Assembly (NCBI GenBank): GCA_011009095.1
Contig: VTPC01090703.1
Location: 41,260 to 105,259, forward strand
Length of the DNA stretch: 64,000 bases
Source of the DNA: Ignelater luminosus
Lineage: Eukaryota > Arthropoda > Insecta > Coleoptera > Elateridae
Direction of reading: 5' to 3'
The translations under genes were made by a program, and so were the position numbers. Position 1 is the stretch's first letter. Each line of letters opens with the position of its first letter. This document shows, piece by piece, positions 1-11,016 of this stretch. The notes under the pieces were generated by a model. That model was not told the origin of the DNA and did no database searches. It saw nothing but the letters and a program-made list of their open reading frames with translations.

Positions 1-1283
1 CTTATAACATATCTTTGCAATAATTTACATCACCTGAAGTTTAACATACAATGATAACCCTTCATTAAATGCACCACCTTGTGAAATTATTATGTTCCCA
101 GAAGAGGACAATGTACACATCGACATTAAAATCTCATAAATGAGATCTTATAAGTAATTATTTAAAATTAAGTTTCCAAAAAGACATTATAATGAGTTAT
201 AACCCATTTCTATCTATACTATAACTAACGCAAACTACTTTGCCTTACGCAGTAAGCTCGCGAGAAAACGCCTATAACCGGAGGCATAAAGTTTTTGCCT
301 TACTTACCCAAGTGTTTGTTTCTGACCACCGCCCTATACTAAACAAAAAACTAAACTTCCACTCAAGGCCGTAGCTAGGATAAAATTTCGGGGGGTTTTC
401 AACGAGTGCCCGCGCCCATGGAGATCCTCCTGGGCTCAATAAAAAAACAATTTATAACGAATAATAAAACTATTAAAACAACAATTAGCTAGAATGTCGG
501 AAGGGGTTTCAACCCCCAAAACTCCCCTCTAGCTACGGCTTTGTTTGAAACGCCGTAGATGAGATTTTGTACGATTAAATGAGAATGAAATGAAGGCAAG
601 CAATATACAAATGGGGTCAACTTTTACATTTAAACCACTAGGCTGACTTAAAATTAGTACGGATTGTTCAACAATAAACAATGGTCTTGTGTTGTTTGCG
701 TCCCAAGATAAAATTGATCTAGGTTGAGTTTGGCTTGCAATTATGTTTTTTCAAAAAAGAAGCAACAAGCTGTAAAAGAAGAATAGTGAAGAAGTGCGCA
801 GAAGTGCGCAGAATTAATGTATAATAAAGTTCTTTTCAATTTTAATTTAGTTATAATTTTATTTATTGTGCATATTTGCTTAAAACTAATTTATTATTGA
901 GAACTGCGTCAACTAGATATGTACCGTTCCAAGCACCCCAACAAACAAACATAAAAAGGCCAGATGCTGGACACATAGCATGCTGCCATTAGTACCCGTA
1001 CTGGCACGATACTGACAAACAGTAATGGACCTGATCATATAGGTCACACTGGCCAGAAGCAGAACCAATGCTTTACCAGTACTAATGCCTGCATCTTGCC
1101 ATCAACTGCCCATTACAGTGTCAGTAAATTTACACAGTGATGGTTTTCTTTTGGCCCATATGCCTTTTATTAAGTTTTTGTTATTTTAAACTAAATCAAT
1201 AAATAATAGAAGCATATAATTTATAATAAATATAAACACAAAAATCCCACTGTCTTCCAACAAATAAAAGTTCAAATGACCGT
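1..1283. other. Intergenic, mostly unassigned
   Basis: No convincing gene was seen. The stretch holds a weak inverted-repeat element (listed separately) and, near 955-1130, a moderately GC-richer segment with recurring short words such as gccagatgctgg, which may be degraded repeat. Nothing else could be assigned. Confidence 0.5.
368..539. mobile_element. MITE-like inverted-repeat element
   Basis: The left end reads gccgtagctagg and the right end is its near reverse complement, ctagctacggc. Both arms continue into a G-run followed by ttttcaac (left) and the matching C-run (right). No coding capacity and no clear target duplication were found, so the superfamily is open. The arms match only in part. 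Confidence 0.4.
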
Positions 1284-1353
1284 GCAAGCATTGACCATTA
1301 TTTTCGTCCTTGTTTGGACTCATCGGTGGAGGATAATGACAGTCAATACTTGC
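1284..1353 (-). ncRNA. Degenerate type I hammerhead ribozyme copy
   Basis: On the minus strand a 12-bp outer stem (gcaag.attgac with gtcaatgcttgc, one G.U-type mismatch) encloses a hammerhead-like core. The core is CCGATGA (consensus CUGAUGA, one change) at 1320-1326, a stem II GTCC/GGAC with loop AAACAA, then GAAA at 1302-1305. The segment that would form stem III seems deleted relative to the copy at 54226-54309, and GTC lies in the outer stem. It is probably inactive. Flanking sequence also matches the other copy, including a shared tttgttggaagaca-like block. This is pattern recognition by eye; no covariance model was run. Confidence 0.55.
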
Positions 1354-1585
1354 CCGTTTCATGCTGGTTATATACAAAGCTAATGCAACATTAGCAGCAT
1401 GAAAATACTAAGGCGCCATCTAATAGCAATGGCTCAACTTGCCGTTCTTATTTAAAAATTAAATATTTCCAAAATAGGAAATATAGAAAGAATTGTTCTA
1501 ATTTTTAGTGGAATTTATATGTATAATAAATAAACTTAATATTTGGCCGTTTGCTGGGTGCGCTGCGGTTGTTACGGTTACTATA

Positions 1586-2249
1586 CAGGGTTAGCCAAAA
1601 GTCCGGAGACAGCCTTATTGTAGCAATACCAATAGAATTAGATGAATAATAAACCTTGGGGAGGGGGGTATATTACACTATCTTATCTACATTCTGACAG
1701 GTAAAGAAATTATTTCAATTATCCAGTTTCGCGTAATTGATATCAACTTTCAATTTTTAAATGGCACCCTAGTATTTTGATGACATTTTCTAAATCTGCA
1801 CCAAATTCTAGATACGACAGTGAAAAAGAAACATTGAATAAAATAATTCATTAATAAAGTTTGCAGTTTTAGTGTATTTCATTGTATTTAGTCCTGTTAT
1901 TAGCCGAAGCCATTATGATACTAAACTGACGGCCCTTGCTAATGACCCGTATAACCCTACCCCTAAGTGTTGTATTCCAACTCTCTACCTATAGGATGCA
2001 GATAGATGATGTAGGCGGAGCACAATACACTAAAAAAAATATAATAGCTCAAATTTCATCAAAATACTAGGGTATTATTTAAAAATTAAAAGTTGATATC
2101 AATTACACGAAACTGGATAATTGAATTAATGTTTTTTACCTGTCAGAATGTAGATAAGATAGTGTAATATACTCTCCAAGGTTTATTATTCCTCTAATTC
2201 CATCGCTATTGCTACAATAAGACTGTTTCCAGACTTTTGGCTAACCCTG
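1586..2249. mobile_element. 664-bp MITE, TA target site (Tc1/mariner-type)
   Basis: Both ends carry the inverted sequence cagggttagccaaaagtc (right end with one mismatch), flanked by TA on each side (1584-1585 and 2250-2251). Internal similarity between arms extends roughly 200 bp inward, including shared words such as gatatcaa and ctgacaggt. There is no open frame, so it is non-autonomous. It sits inside a 61-bp tandem repeat, which gives an independent check of its boundaries. TA duplication and CAGGG ends suggest a Tc1/mariner-type source, but the parent transposase is not in the window. Confidence 0.8.
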
Positions 2250-2251
2250 TA

Positions 2252-2400
2252 TATGTGGCCAATGACTGGCTGAGCTAAGGCTGCCAATGCCGGCTTTGTA
2301 AAGGTTACTAGACATGTGGTCAACGGCTGGCTGAGCTAAGGATGCCAATGCTGGCTTTGTTACGGTTACTATATATGTGGCCATTGATTGGCCGAGTTAA
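2252..2400. repeat. 61-bp tandem repeat, about 2.5 units
   Basis: The word atgtgg recurs at 2253, 2314 and 2375, exactly 61 bp apart. Each unit shares ggctgagctaagg, ccaatgc.ggctttgt and ggttacta. The tail of another unit (gttacggttactata) lies at 1571-1585, on the far side of the 664-bp MITE, so the array was continuous before that insertion. Confidence 0.8.
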
Positions 2401-4075
2401 GAGTGCGAGTGCCAGTATTTACCCATTAGTGCCAGAGGAAGACCGTATGCTGGCCGTTATATGCATGTTTGCTGGGACACCACCATAAACTTTGTACGCC
2501 TCCATATGCCAGATTCTACAGCACTTTCTGAAAAGAGAAAAGAACTCCGGCTGCGATAGATTGAGTACTGTCATAGTAGGACTGGCTTATTCGACATAGC
2601 TAATTTTGCATTCATCGGCAACGCCGGTGGTGAGGTCGGCAAAACACTAGAGCTCAGATCAGCTACAAATAGGATGGCTTTACCTTTGTTGCTCTCTAAC
2701 TGTGTCATTTCTCCCGGATGCTATACACCGTTTCCAAATTTATTTCCCTCCATGGCTAAAAAGACGTATAGACTAAATCGAAATGAGAGGAATAAATACA
2801 ATGTTAACTGTCCACTTTCTGAATCGACAAGAAGACTGTCATTATGATCCAGTAATGGGAATTAGGAAGACTTTGAGAACAAAGTAATTAATCTTTGTAT
2901 TGTAATAACTAAAAAATAACGTAGAAAATCAAAAGAACATATAAATGATATTTAGAAATACTATCTTAGTTGTATTGCATAAAGTAGACTAGGCAGTACT
3001 GTACTTATTACTGAAGACTTTGCTGATGTATTCAAGTTTAGAAATGTTTATTCCAATATAGCTCTGGTAAATTCGTTAAAGCCCCTAAATGACTGCAGAT
3101 TGTTGTTATGCTACAATACAATACCCAGCCAACGTTAAAATGTAAAGGCAAAATATGTAATGCAGAGATACCAAAAACCAACTGAAATAATATGTAAACA
3201 ATGTCGGCTTATAATTCCTAGCTAAATAAAAGTCGGCGTGATTATTAAGTGTAACATCATGCTCTAATGAACGAAAAATATCCATTTATGGGTGCGTTAA
3301 ATATATTTTAATTATTAAAATATTACATTTTTCTAAATTTGCCGCATATAATTTTACAATCTTACTGTTACAATTATACATAATAAAAATTTATTTTTAA
3401 TAGTTATAATTAGGTATAATCAAAGGAGTAATCAACCACACAGAAGATAAGCCAAGAACTCAACTGCATAATTTAAGAATATTTCACATTCACAGCATTA
3501 TATTAATGTTTCCTATTGTCTTATTTTAGTTCGAAGATTAAAACGGCTTTTTATATAATATACTCCAGATATTCTTATTATATGGTCGTTGAACGAATCT
3601 TTTTAATGTTTGTTTAACTTAATAAAGTCTAACTTACATTCTTAACGCAATGCAGTTGTGAATAAATAAATATTTCGTTTTTCAAATTTTTTTATTAATT
3701 ATTACGGTTAAAACAATATTTAAAATAATTGAACAAAAATTGGTATGAATGTAAAACCAGGCTAACCCTTTTGTTTTCTTTATTTATAATTATAAACAAA
3801 TGAAATAAAATTCTGAATTCTGCATGTGTAGATTGCTCATATTTTTCCATATTTTGAAGTTCACCTGTGTCCGTTAGCACTTCTTATTTCACTGGAATCG
3901 ACATCAACTTTGTTGTCTTCAATAAAGTGGTCCATATACAGTCAATTTATAAATTTACAAAAGATCTAGTACCTGCATGAAATCCTTGTTGTTGTTTAAA
4001 AAAAAGATTCCTATTGCTCCATGAAACAAAATCTTTGCTAAACTGACTCAAGAAACAAGGTCAGTTTCATGTATA
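2401..4075. other. Intergenic, nothing recognised
   Basis: AT-rich sequence with scattered stops in all frames. No gene, RNA or clear repeat was recognised before the KRBA2-like transposon begins at 4076. Confidence 0.5.
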
Positions 4076-4244
4076 TGTTACCGGCCAAACCCGATTTCAG
4101 GACAAACTAGTTTTGCCTAGGCTAAACTAGTTCGACCTAGCCCCAGTAGGAAAAATTAGTTTAGGCTAGGCCAAACTAGTTCATCCTAATATAAGTATGC
4201 ACATACCCAGGATAAACTAGTTTGGCCTAGTCTAAACTAATTTT
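4076..4244 (+). repeat. Left terminal inverted repeat of KRBA2-like element
   Basis: About 167 bp that match the right end at 7844-8010 with few differences. The word aaactagtt recurs at least four times, often followed within a few bases by gcctag or acctag, and is also present in inverted form. Such repeated sub-terminal words are candidate transposase binding sites. Confidence 0.85.
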
Positions 4245-4465
4245 GTTAAGTCGAAAGTAATTGAGCGAACATGTCAGGACTTGTACATGCGGGAATTCCC
4301 CAGTTTCGCCCGGCGCCGCTCTTCGCTCGCCCGTACGTCGCTTTAAACACTCAGTGCCAGCAATCCGTAACGTATTTAGTGATTTTTATGATTAGTTTAG
4401 TGGCTGCAGTTTAAAAATAAAGGTTTAAGTCTTAAAGTACATTGCAAGTTTACTTCTTTTTCACT

Positions 4466-6147
4466 ATGGATGAACCTACTTCAAGTGGACAAGCAGATCA
4501 AAAACAACGGAGGGAAAAGTTTTTGACGGAAGTTTTACAAAGTGAAAATAAAAGGTCGTCTCATTATAATGTGTTATCATCAGACCAATATTTGAAACTC
4601 GTTGAACAAGTTGAAGATGCAGAAAAATGTGAAAAGAAAACACCATTACAACAAAGAAGATTGAAACGATTTGCTGCGCTAAAAATCGGGGATGTGAAAA
4701 AACTGATTGCGCGAACTGAAGGTAATATAAAATATTATCTTTCATCCGATGAACTTTATGATGTTATTGACGCAGCTCATGTGGCTGTCGGCCACGGTGG
4801 CCGTGACAGAATGTTAGCCGAGACATCAAAAAAATATGCCAATATTACAAAAGAAATGATAAACCTCTATTTATCTATGTGTAGTGTCTGTCATCGAAAG
4901 AAAACAAAGAAGAAAAGGGGATTAGTTTCTAAGCCTATTCTACATTCAGAAATGAATAGTAGGTGCCAAGTGGATCTGATCGATTTTCAGACACAACCAG
5001 ATGGAAATTTTAAATTTATTATGGTTTACCAAGACCATCTAACAAAATTTGTTTTGCTACGCGCATTACAATCTAAGAGAGCGACAGAGGTAGCCTACCA
5101 GTTGAATGATATATTCCTAACTGTAGGAGCGCCGTGCATTCTACAATCTGACAACGGTAGGGAATTTGTCAATAATGTCATAAGTGAGCTAGCTAGTCTT
5201 TGGCCAGAACTCAAAATTGTGCACGGAAAACCCAGGCACGGTCAAAGTCAGGGATCCGTTGAACGTGCAAATCAAGATATTGAGAATATGATAGGTTCTT
5301 GGATGAAGGACAACGTTTCAACGAAATGGTCAGAAGGCTTGAGATATGTCCAATTCATGAAAAACCGTGCATACCATTCAGTGATAAAACAATCGCCTTA
5401 CAAAGCATTATTTGGAATAGAACCCAGAGTGGGACTTTCGACTTCCTCTTTGCCGGAAGAAATCATAAAAGATATTCAGGATGAAGAAGACTTGAAAAAG
5501 GTAATCGAAGAAGATTGCAATGTTAATCTGACAGAAGACAGTGATGATAACGTTGAAGAAGTAAGTAACCAAGACGAAGTTTGTTCATCTGAAAATGAAA
5601 TTCAGAAAGCTAGAAAAACTGCAGCAGAAAATCTTGTTAAACAAGCAAAGAAAATGAAAGCTACTTCTGACAAGTCTCATCCACCTGCCAACATTGGAGA
5701 TAATGTGACTATACCGATTCCAGATGTTGACAAAGGCAAAGGTGATATGAGAAACATCATTGGAGTTATTCTTCAGACAAATGACGAAGGTTTTTACAAA
5801 GTTGGCACCAAACATGGTGTACTTGAGAAACTATACTGCAGGTTTTGTTTTTTCTTATTAAATTATTTATCTTTCTTTTTGGAGCATTCATATTCTAAAG
5901 TAATATATTTTCTTTCAGATCAGAATTCGACGTTTGCAATCAAGCTTTTTTAGAAGTTGCAGATGTGAACCAAGGCTCTGAAATATCATTAAGGACTGCA
6001 GCTACGAGACATTCAGTTGGATCAGGCCAAGGTTTTGTGAGATGCAGTTGCAACAAAAACTGTTCCACGAACAGATGCAAATGCAAGAAAGCAATGATAC
6101 TTTGCAATTCTAAGTGCCACCAAAGTACACCGTGTAAAAATAAATAA
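4466..6147 (+). CDS. KRBA2-like integrase with C-terminal CXC domain, two exons
   Basis: The exons are 4466-5841 and 5919-6147, with a 77-bp intron (GT at 5842, AG at 5918, preceded by a tttcttt tract). The joined product is 534 residues. Residues 105-142 hold an HHCC zinc finger (H105, H110, C139, C142). The integrase core follows with D170, D229 (in SDNGREF) and E266 (in QGSVERAN), a DD36E spacing. An acidic segment lies around residues 350-385. Exon 2 adds a CXC (tesmin/TSO1-like) motif at about 500-531 with eight cysteines. The ATG at 4466 was chosen because no ATG precedes it in the open frame. Without splicing the protein would lose the whole CXC domain. It is known of the family that such integrases move DNA flanked by TIRs; this protein presumably mobilises its own element. 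A domesticated role is unlikely, since TIRs and target duplication are intact. Confidence 0.88.
5842..5918 (+). other. 77-bp intron separating integrase and CXC exons
   Basis: The donor is G|GTTTTG and the acceptor TTTCAG|A. The phase-2 junction restores an Arg codon and opens exon 2 in the frame that carries the CXC motif. Read-through would instead give about 37 unrelated hydrophobic residues before a stop at 5951-5953. Confidence 0.8.
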
Positions 6148-6266
6148 TTGAGGTACATAAAATTTTTGACAACTCGAAGTGTAGTTATAATAATCGATTC
6201 TATGATTGTTTGTATTACCAATTATCTATTAGTTTTAACGACAAATCTTAATAATTTTAATAAGTA

Positions 6267-7571
6267 AAGGGTTTTCCAATAAGAGGTGTTATTTTGATAT
6301 TCAAAGAAAAGTGCCAGTTTTTAATATAAATGATCGGATGTTTATTTCATTATAAAGAGGAAGGTATGCCGTTAATAGTGGAAAATAACATCAGGCAAAT
6401 GACCACCACGACCACGCTTACAGGACAATATCCTTTTCATGAAATTTTCCATAACCAAATCGCAAAGTGGCTGCCCTATGTCCTCGATAGCCTCACGAAT
6501 TCCATCTTTGAGGTCTTGAATCGACGCTGGGCTGTTGGCGTAGACCTTCTCTTTCACGTGGCCCCAAAGAAAGAAGTCGCAAGGTGTTAAATCACAAGAT
6601 CTCGGTGGCCAATTGTGATCACCTCTTCGAGAGATAACACGGTCCGGAAACTTTTTCCGTAAAAGATCAATGGTTTCGTTGCTTGTGTGGCACGTAGCGC
6701 CGTCTTGTTGAAAGTAAACGTTGTCCAGATCAATACCATCCAATTCCGGCCATAAAAAATCGTTAATCATCTCTCGATAGCGCAATCCAGTCACCGTAAC
6801 TGTTGCTCCAGCCTCATTTTCGAAAAAGTAAGGTCCAATGACTCCGCCGGACCATAAACCGCACCAAACAGTCACACGTTGAGGATAGAGAGACTTTTCA
6901 ACAATAACTCTTGGATTTTCTGAGCCCCAGATCCGACAATTTTGCTTGTTGACGAAGCCACCGAGGTGGAAATGGGCCTCATCACTCAAGATGATTTTTC
7001 GATGGAATTCTGGATCATTTTCATGCATTTCAACGACCCAATCAGCAAAGACACGACGTTGTTGATGATCGGCCGGCTTGAGTTCTTGTGTTAACTGGAC
7101 TTTATAAGCCTTAAGACCCAAATCTTTATGCAAAATACGGTGTAATGACGTTTGTGGAATGGCTAATTCCAAAGAACGACGAGGAATGGACAAACCTGGG
7201 TTTTCTTTAACACTTTCGGCTACAACAGCAATATTCTCGGCTGTTCTTGAGCGACGTGCACGGGTTTTATTCTTCACATCACTAACTTGTCCCAAGAGCT
7301 CGAATTTTTTCACCAATTTCTGTATTGCGGTCCGACAAGGTGCTTCACGGTGACCCAAAAATGTTCGAGTTTTACGAACCGTCTCTGCCAAATTTTCACC
7401 ATTTTTATAGTGAATTTTAATAATTTCAATGCGTTGTTGAAGCGTGTATCGTTCCATATTTATTAATGGCGTAGTTTCTACTTGTCAAATGTCAAAAAAT
7501 GATAGCTTCAAAAGTGACATCTACCGAAATAGCGGGCTATTCAAAATAACACCTCTTATTGGAAAACCCTT
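6267..7571 (-). mobile_element. DD41D mariner (rosa-like), copy 1, 1305 bp, nested
   Basis: 31-bp perfect TIRs (starting aagggttttccaataagag) lie at 6267-6297 and 7541-7571, flanked by TA (6265-6266, 7572-7573). One intact transposase gene is on the minus strand. It is inserted in the 3' region of the KRBA2-like element. It has the same length as copy 2 at 59948-61252, and about six base differences were found by eye, so the two separated recently. Confidence 0.95.
6372..7457 (-). CDS. DD41D mariner-type transposase, copy 1
   Basis: An intact 361-residue protein that cuts and pastes its own element at TA sites. The N-terminal part (about 1-120) holds two helix-turn-helix regions of the DUF4817/paired-like kind, with the basic stretch KTRARRSR between them as a likely nuclear signal or minor-groove contact. 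The catalytic residues are D159 (ILSDEAHF), D252 (QQDGATCH) and D294 (TPCDFFLWG), with 41 residues between the second and third. That spacing marks the DD41D group described from memory as rosa in tephritid flies. The conserved VTVWCG motif is intact here (R194, C199), unlike copy 2. No stop or frameshift is present, so activity is plausible. Annotation pipelines often label such proteins SETMAR-like. Confidence 0.95.
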   Translation of the reverse strand: MERYTLQQRIEIIKIHYKNGENLAETVRKTRTFLGHREAPCRTAIQKLVKKFELLGQVSDVKNKTRARRSRTAENIAVVAESVKENPGLSIPRRSLELAIPQTSLHRILHKDLGLKAYKVQLTQELKPADHQQRRVFADWVVEMHENDPEFHRKIILSDEAHFHLGGFVNKQNCRIWGSENPRVIVEKSLYPQRVTVWCGLWSGGVIGPYFFENEAGATVTVTGLRYREMINDFLWPELDGIDLDNVYFQQDGATCHTSNETIDLLRKKFPDRVISRRGDHNWPPRSCDLTPCDFFLWGHVKEKVYANSPASIQDLKDGIREAIEDIGQPLCDLVMENFMKRILSCKRGRGGHLPDVIFHY

Positions 7572-7843
7572 TATGATTATTTTTCCAATTACGCAGTATT
7601 TTTTGTTCAGTTTACTTGATTCCAATTAGTACATTAAGATTTTGACAGCTCGAAGTGAAGTAATAATAATCGATACTGTGATTGTTTGTATTAGGTACCA
7701 TAATTGTTAGTAGCATTAGGTTTAACGACAAATTATTATATTTTAATAAATAAGATTATTTTCCAATTACGGAGTATCTTATTTTACCAATAATAATTAA
7801 AATTTAATAAAATACCAATTTATTTTGCCTTTCCAGGTATTCT

Positions 7844-8010
7844 AAAATGTTTAGACAAGGCCATACCAGTTTATCCTGGGTGTGTACGTACTTATATTAG
7901 GATGAACTAGTTTGGCCTAGCCTAAACTAATTTTTCCTACTGGGGCTAGGTCGAACTAGTTTAGCCTAGGCAAAACTAGTTTGTCCTGAAATCGGGTTTG
8001 GCCGGTAACA
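7844..8010 (-). repeat. Right terminal inverted repeat of KRBA2-like element
   Basis: Reverse complement of the left end, with the same chain of aaactagtt words, a few substitutions and small gaps at the inner edge. It ends ggccggtaaca, directly followed by the TATA target duplication. Confidence 0.85.
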
Positions 8011-8014
8011 TATA

Positions 8015-9647
8015 CAATAATACATTAGGATAAGGATAAAAACTAATTAATATAAGGAAAATATAATACATTTACATAATAATAGAAATGTGAGGTTACG
8101 TCTTGCAAAACATTAAAAGTTTATTTAGTTTTTACAGAATTTATTTAAGTAATTCCTGTTGGGTAGGACACCCAGTTCAATGAAGAAACAGCGAATTTTA
8201 TTTATTTTATTGTTTGCATTTTTCTATTGACGTCAATATATTTTAATTAAAAATAAATAAATAAAGGATACGGCATAAAGGGTAATATAGACTAAATATT
8301 ATTTATTTTTGTAGAGGTAATTTACATATAGCGGAAAGCTACACTATTTTTAACTTTATTGATTTATGAATTAAGGATTGCTATAATTTAATATTTTTTA
8401 TAACATCAACTTCTTTGCTATTATTAGAAAAAATTAAAATGGAAAGCAATCATTACTTGGAATCGATTGAAATTTTATTACCTCTTTTTCCGTATAATTA
8501 GTTGTCCATACAAATAGAATAAAAACTCATAATTACTCGTATAGGATGCTGTTAAAATTTAGATTTATACATTAAAATTGTTATTCTCAAGTAATTATTA
8601 AATGTACAATGTTAAGGAAATAATGAAAACTTGAATTTTTTATTTACATTAGGAAGGATGTTGTATTCATTATTTCTGCAGGTAACAAACTTTTGTAAAC
8701 ATTTTAAATGTCACCAGCTACTAATCCGTTCTTGATTGTTATTTCTACCTATGAACGAAACATCTTGCTAATTATCATATCTCAAAATGTAAACATTAAT
8801 CTTTTCTTGGGATTAAAACAAAGCATAAAAAAATAAATTGAATTTAGATATGGATGTTTTAGCAGAAATTTAATTAATAATGAGGGCTGCTTTTGAGCTT
8901 TCATTGTCTTCAATTTTATTTGTTATTCTTTTGGAAGTTTGTTAATCAATTTCATACCTGTGTTGATTTACCAACATATAAACGTTTGCAAATTTCTCTA
9001 TAGAATGCCTAAAGAAGTACAAAATAGATTTAAAATCCATGTTGAATTATACTTTTTAGTGTGCGTCAAAAGGATGTCATTCCGATGTCAACATAACATA
9101 ACTGATAAGATGACCAATAAATCACGCGAATTAGACGTTACTCTGTTTTCTGGAACTTAGTTAAAGGTTTACCATTACATAGTACATACCATTCAAGATG
9201 TCAAGATATTTTTTAATTTTTAGATTATATTCGATTTTCTATCCCATCAAGTTTCTCTGATCTTATGAAACGTTTTTACTTTGCAGCAAGTTTATTTAAT
9301 ATGGACAGGAGTAAATCGAGGGTTTGGCAGGATGCAGGTTTGTCTCAGTAGCTTTTCCAGTTTACAAACCTAGGACTTAATTTATTCGCAAGTCCCCATT
9401 GGGATACCGCCTAGATATCACCACAGATGAACTAGAATTGGCTTCAGAAAAGCGGCGGCAAATAGCATCAGATCCCCAGATTACGGACGGCTGAATTTTA
9501 AATCTTCCAAACTGTCTTACCAGTGCAGAAGATTATAGCTATTATACCCCTAATATGACGGCAAGATTAAACACAAACGGAAGTCCCCAGGTGGCCAGGT
9601 GGGTAAGACAAGTTGTTCCAAATCTCACACATTACACAAGATCTACC
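8015..9647. other. Intergenic, nothing recognised
   Basis: AT-rich and without a convincing gene or repeat. The small open frame at 8939-9160 has no recognisable motif. Confidence 0.5.
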
Positions 9648-11016
9648 TTATGGAATCTGAATGCACAAACTCTCTATCAACCCACATCTTAAGAAGTAAA
9701 AACATGGACTATCTGGAAAAAACATTAAACTATCAATATGCGAACAATGCAAAGTGATGGTAAGGTATATCAATAATAAAAAAAAAGAAATGGAATAAAT
9801 ATGAGATATTGTAGGAATATCTGAGATAAGAAGACGAAAAGAGCAACTGAACTCGGGAAACATTTAATAGAAGGTAAACATAATATTCGAAGGGCAGGTT
9901 TCATACTGAACAAGAATAAATAACAAAGTATCAAAATATTGTAACACACAAATCATTTAAATATGCGTTTTAAGAACATCTCACGAAGACAAAATAACAA
10001 AAAATCTACAAAGAAATAACAGTTAACAAACTTGGGAAGAAAAAAGGAGACAATGAAAGGAAGATCAGAAACTTCGGACTAGGAAAAGATAATGACCAAA
10101 GAGAAAGACTGATAAATTATTTTCTACCAAAAGAAGGTAAATAGAAATGCAGTTGGATCTCTACAAAGGAAAACATAAAAACTAAATTGACTAAAAACTG
10201 TCAATAAACAGAGGAATATTTAGAGTGATCACCACGTAAAATTAATAAAAAAATAAAAACTTATAAAAAGCATCACCTAATATTGACCAAACAAAAATAC
10301 TAAAGGAGAAAGAATAGCTTAGAGCAAGAACACAATATAGACAAAACTCTAAATTTCCATAACAAAACCATAGACGACAATAAGACTAACAACAAAGCCA
10401 TGTTAGATGAGGCAGAAGAGGTTGACAAAAGCCCCAAAAAGGAAAAAAAAGAATTAAGTGAAAATTAAAAGATCTATTCGAAAAGAAAAGAAAACTACAC
10501 ATGGTTCTACTAAATATGCTAAAACTAACAAAATGTTTACAAAAACAATTTAAAAAAACAGAAGAAAAGAAATGAAGAAAAAAATTGACACAGTTATAGA
10601 GGAAAGTAAAAATAGGAAGAATACTATACGAAAAAACTTTAGGATCAACATTAGCAATATCATAAATGAAAATGTTGACGACACTAAAAACCGAGATTAA
10701 ATATTGTAAAATTAACAGACAACTTATTTAAAAGTCCATACGAGCAGAAACAGGTAGTAGTGGAAGATCTTACAAGATCTTTAAAATAAAAGATAATAAA
10801 TGAATACTCAGAGGGTCCTGGATATTACTGAATAAAAAATAATAAAAATTGTTATAGACATTAAATATAACAAAGCAATAAAAAGTGATGATATAATACT
10901 AGAACCTATAAAAGAGGAAGGCAAAATTGAAAGCATTATAGATACTTTTGAACAAATGCTTAATGGAAGGTAAGCGCAGAATCATAAGTCTAAATCTCTG
11001 CCACCACAAGCATCTA

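Larger units (their letters stand above)
6151..7777 (+). repeat. Tandem 3' duplication in the KRBA2-like element, split by mariner
   Basis: Two similar blocks of about 145-150 bp, with shared words such as taataatcgat and gattgtttgtatta, occur at 6151-6266 continued at 7574-7599, and again at 7628-7777. The first block is interrupted exactly by the mariner at 6267-7571. The blocks lie in the transcribed 3' region after the stop codon and have no evident coding role. Confidence 0.75.
4076..8010 (+). mobile_element. KRBA2/Ginger-like DDE integrase transposon, complete
   Basis: The element is bounded by TIRs beginning tgttaccggccaaaccc and flanked by the 4-bp direct repeat TATA (4072-4075, 8011-8014). 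It encodes a spliced integrase with a CXC zinc domain. Its length is 3935 bp, or about 2.63 kb after removing the nested mariner at 6267-7571. TGT...ACA ends, a 4-bp duplication and a retroviral-type integrase are features of Ginger-like cut-and-paste elements; placement with the KRBA2-like group rests on recognising the integrase. The coding frame has no stop or frameshift, so this copy may be young apart from the mariner insertion. Confidence 0.85.

Noticed and set aside
4442-4465. Upstream start at 4442
   Set aside because: The codon there is TTG; the first ATG in frame is at 4466.
5842-5953. Read-through of the KRBA2-like exon 1 as the true C-terminus
   Set aside because: It gives random hydrophobic sequence, while splicing gives an in-frame CXC domain typical of the family.
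6330-6590. Open frame at the end of mariner copy 1 (mirrored at 60929-61189)
   Set aside because: Antisense to the transposase C-terminus, no independent motif.
7159-7353. Open frame opposite the mariner transposase (mirrored at 60166-60360)
   Set aside because: Antisense shadow of the transposase; it appears in both copies only because the copies are identical.
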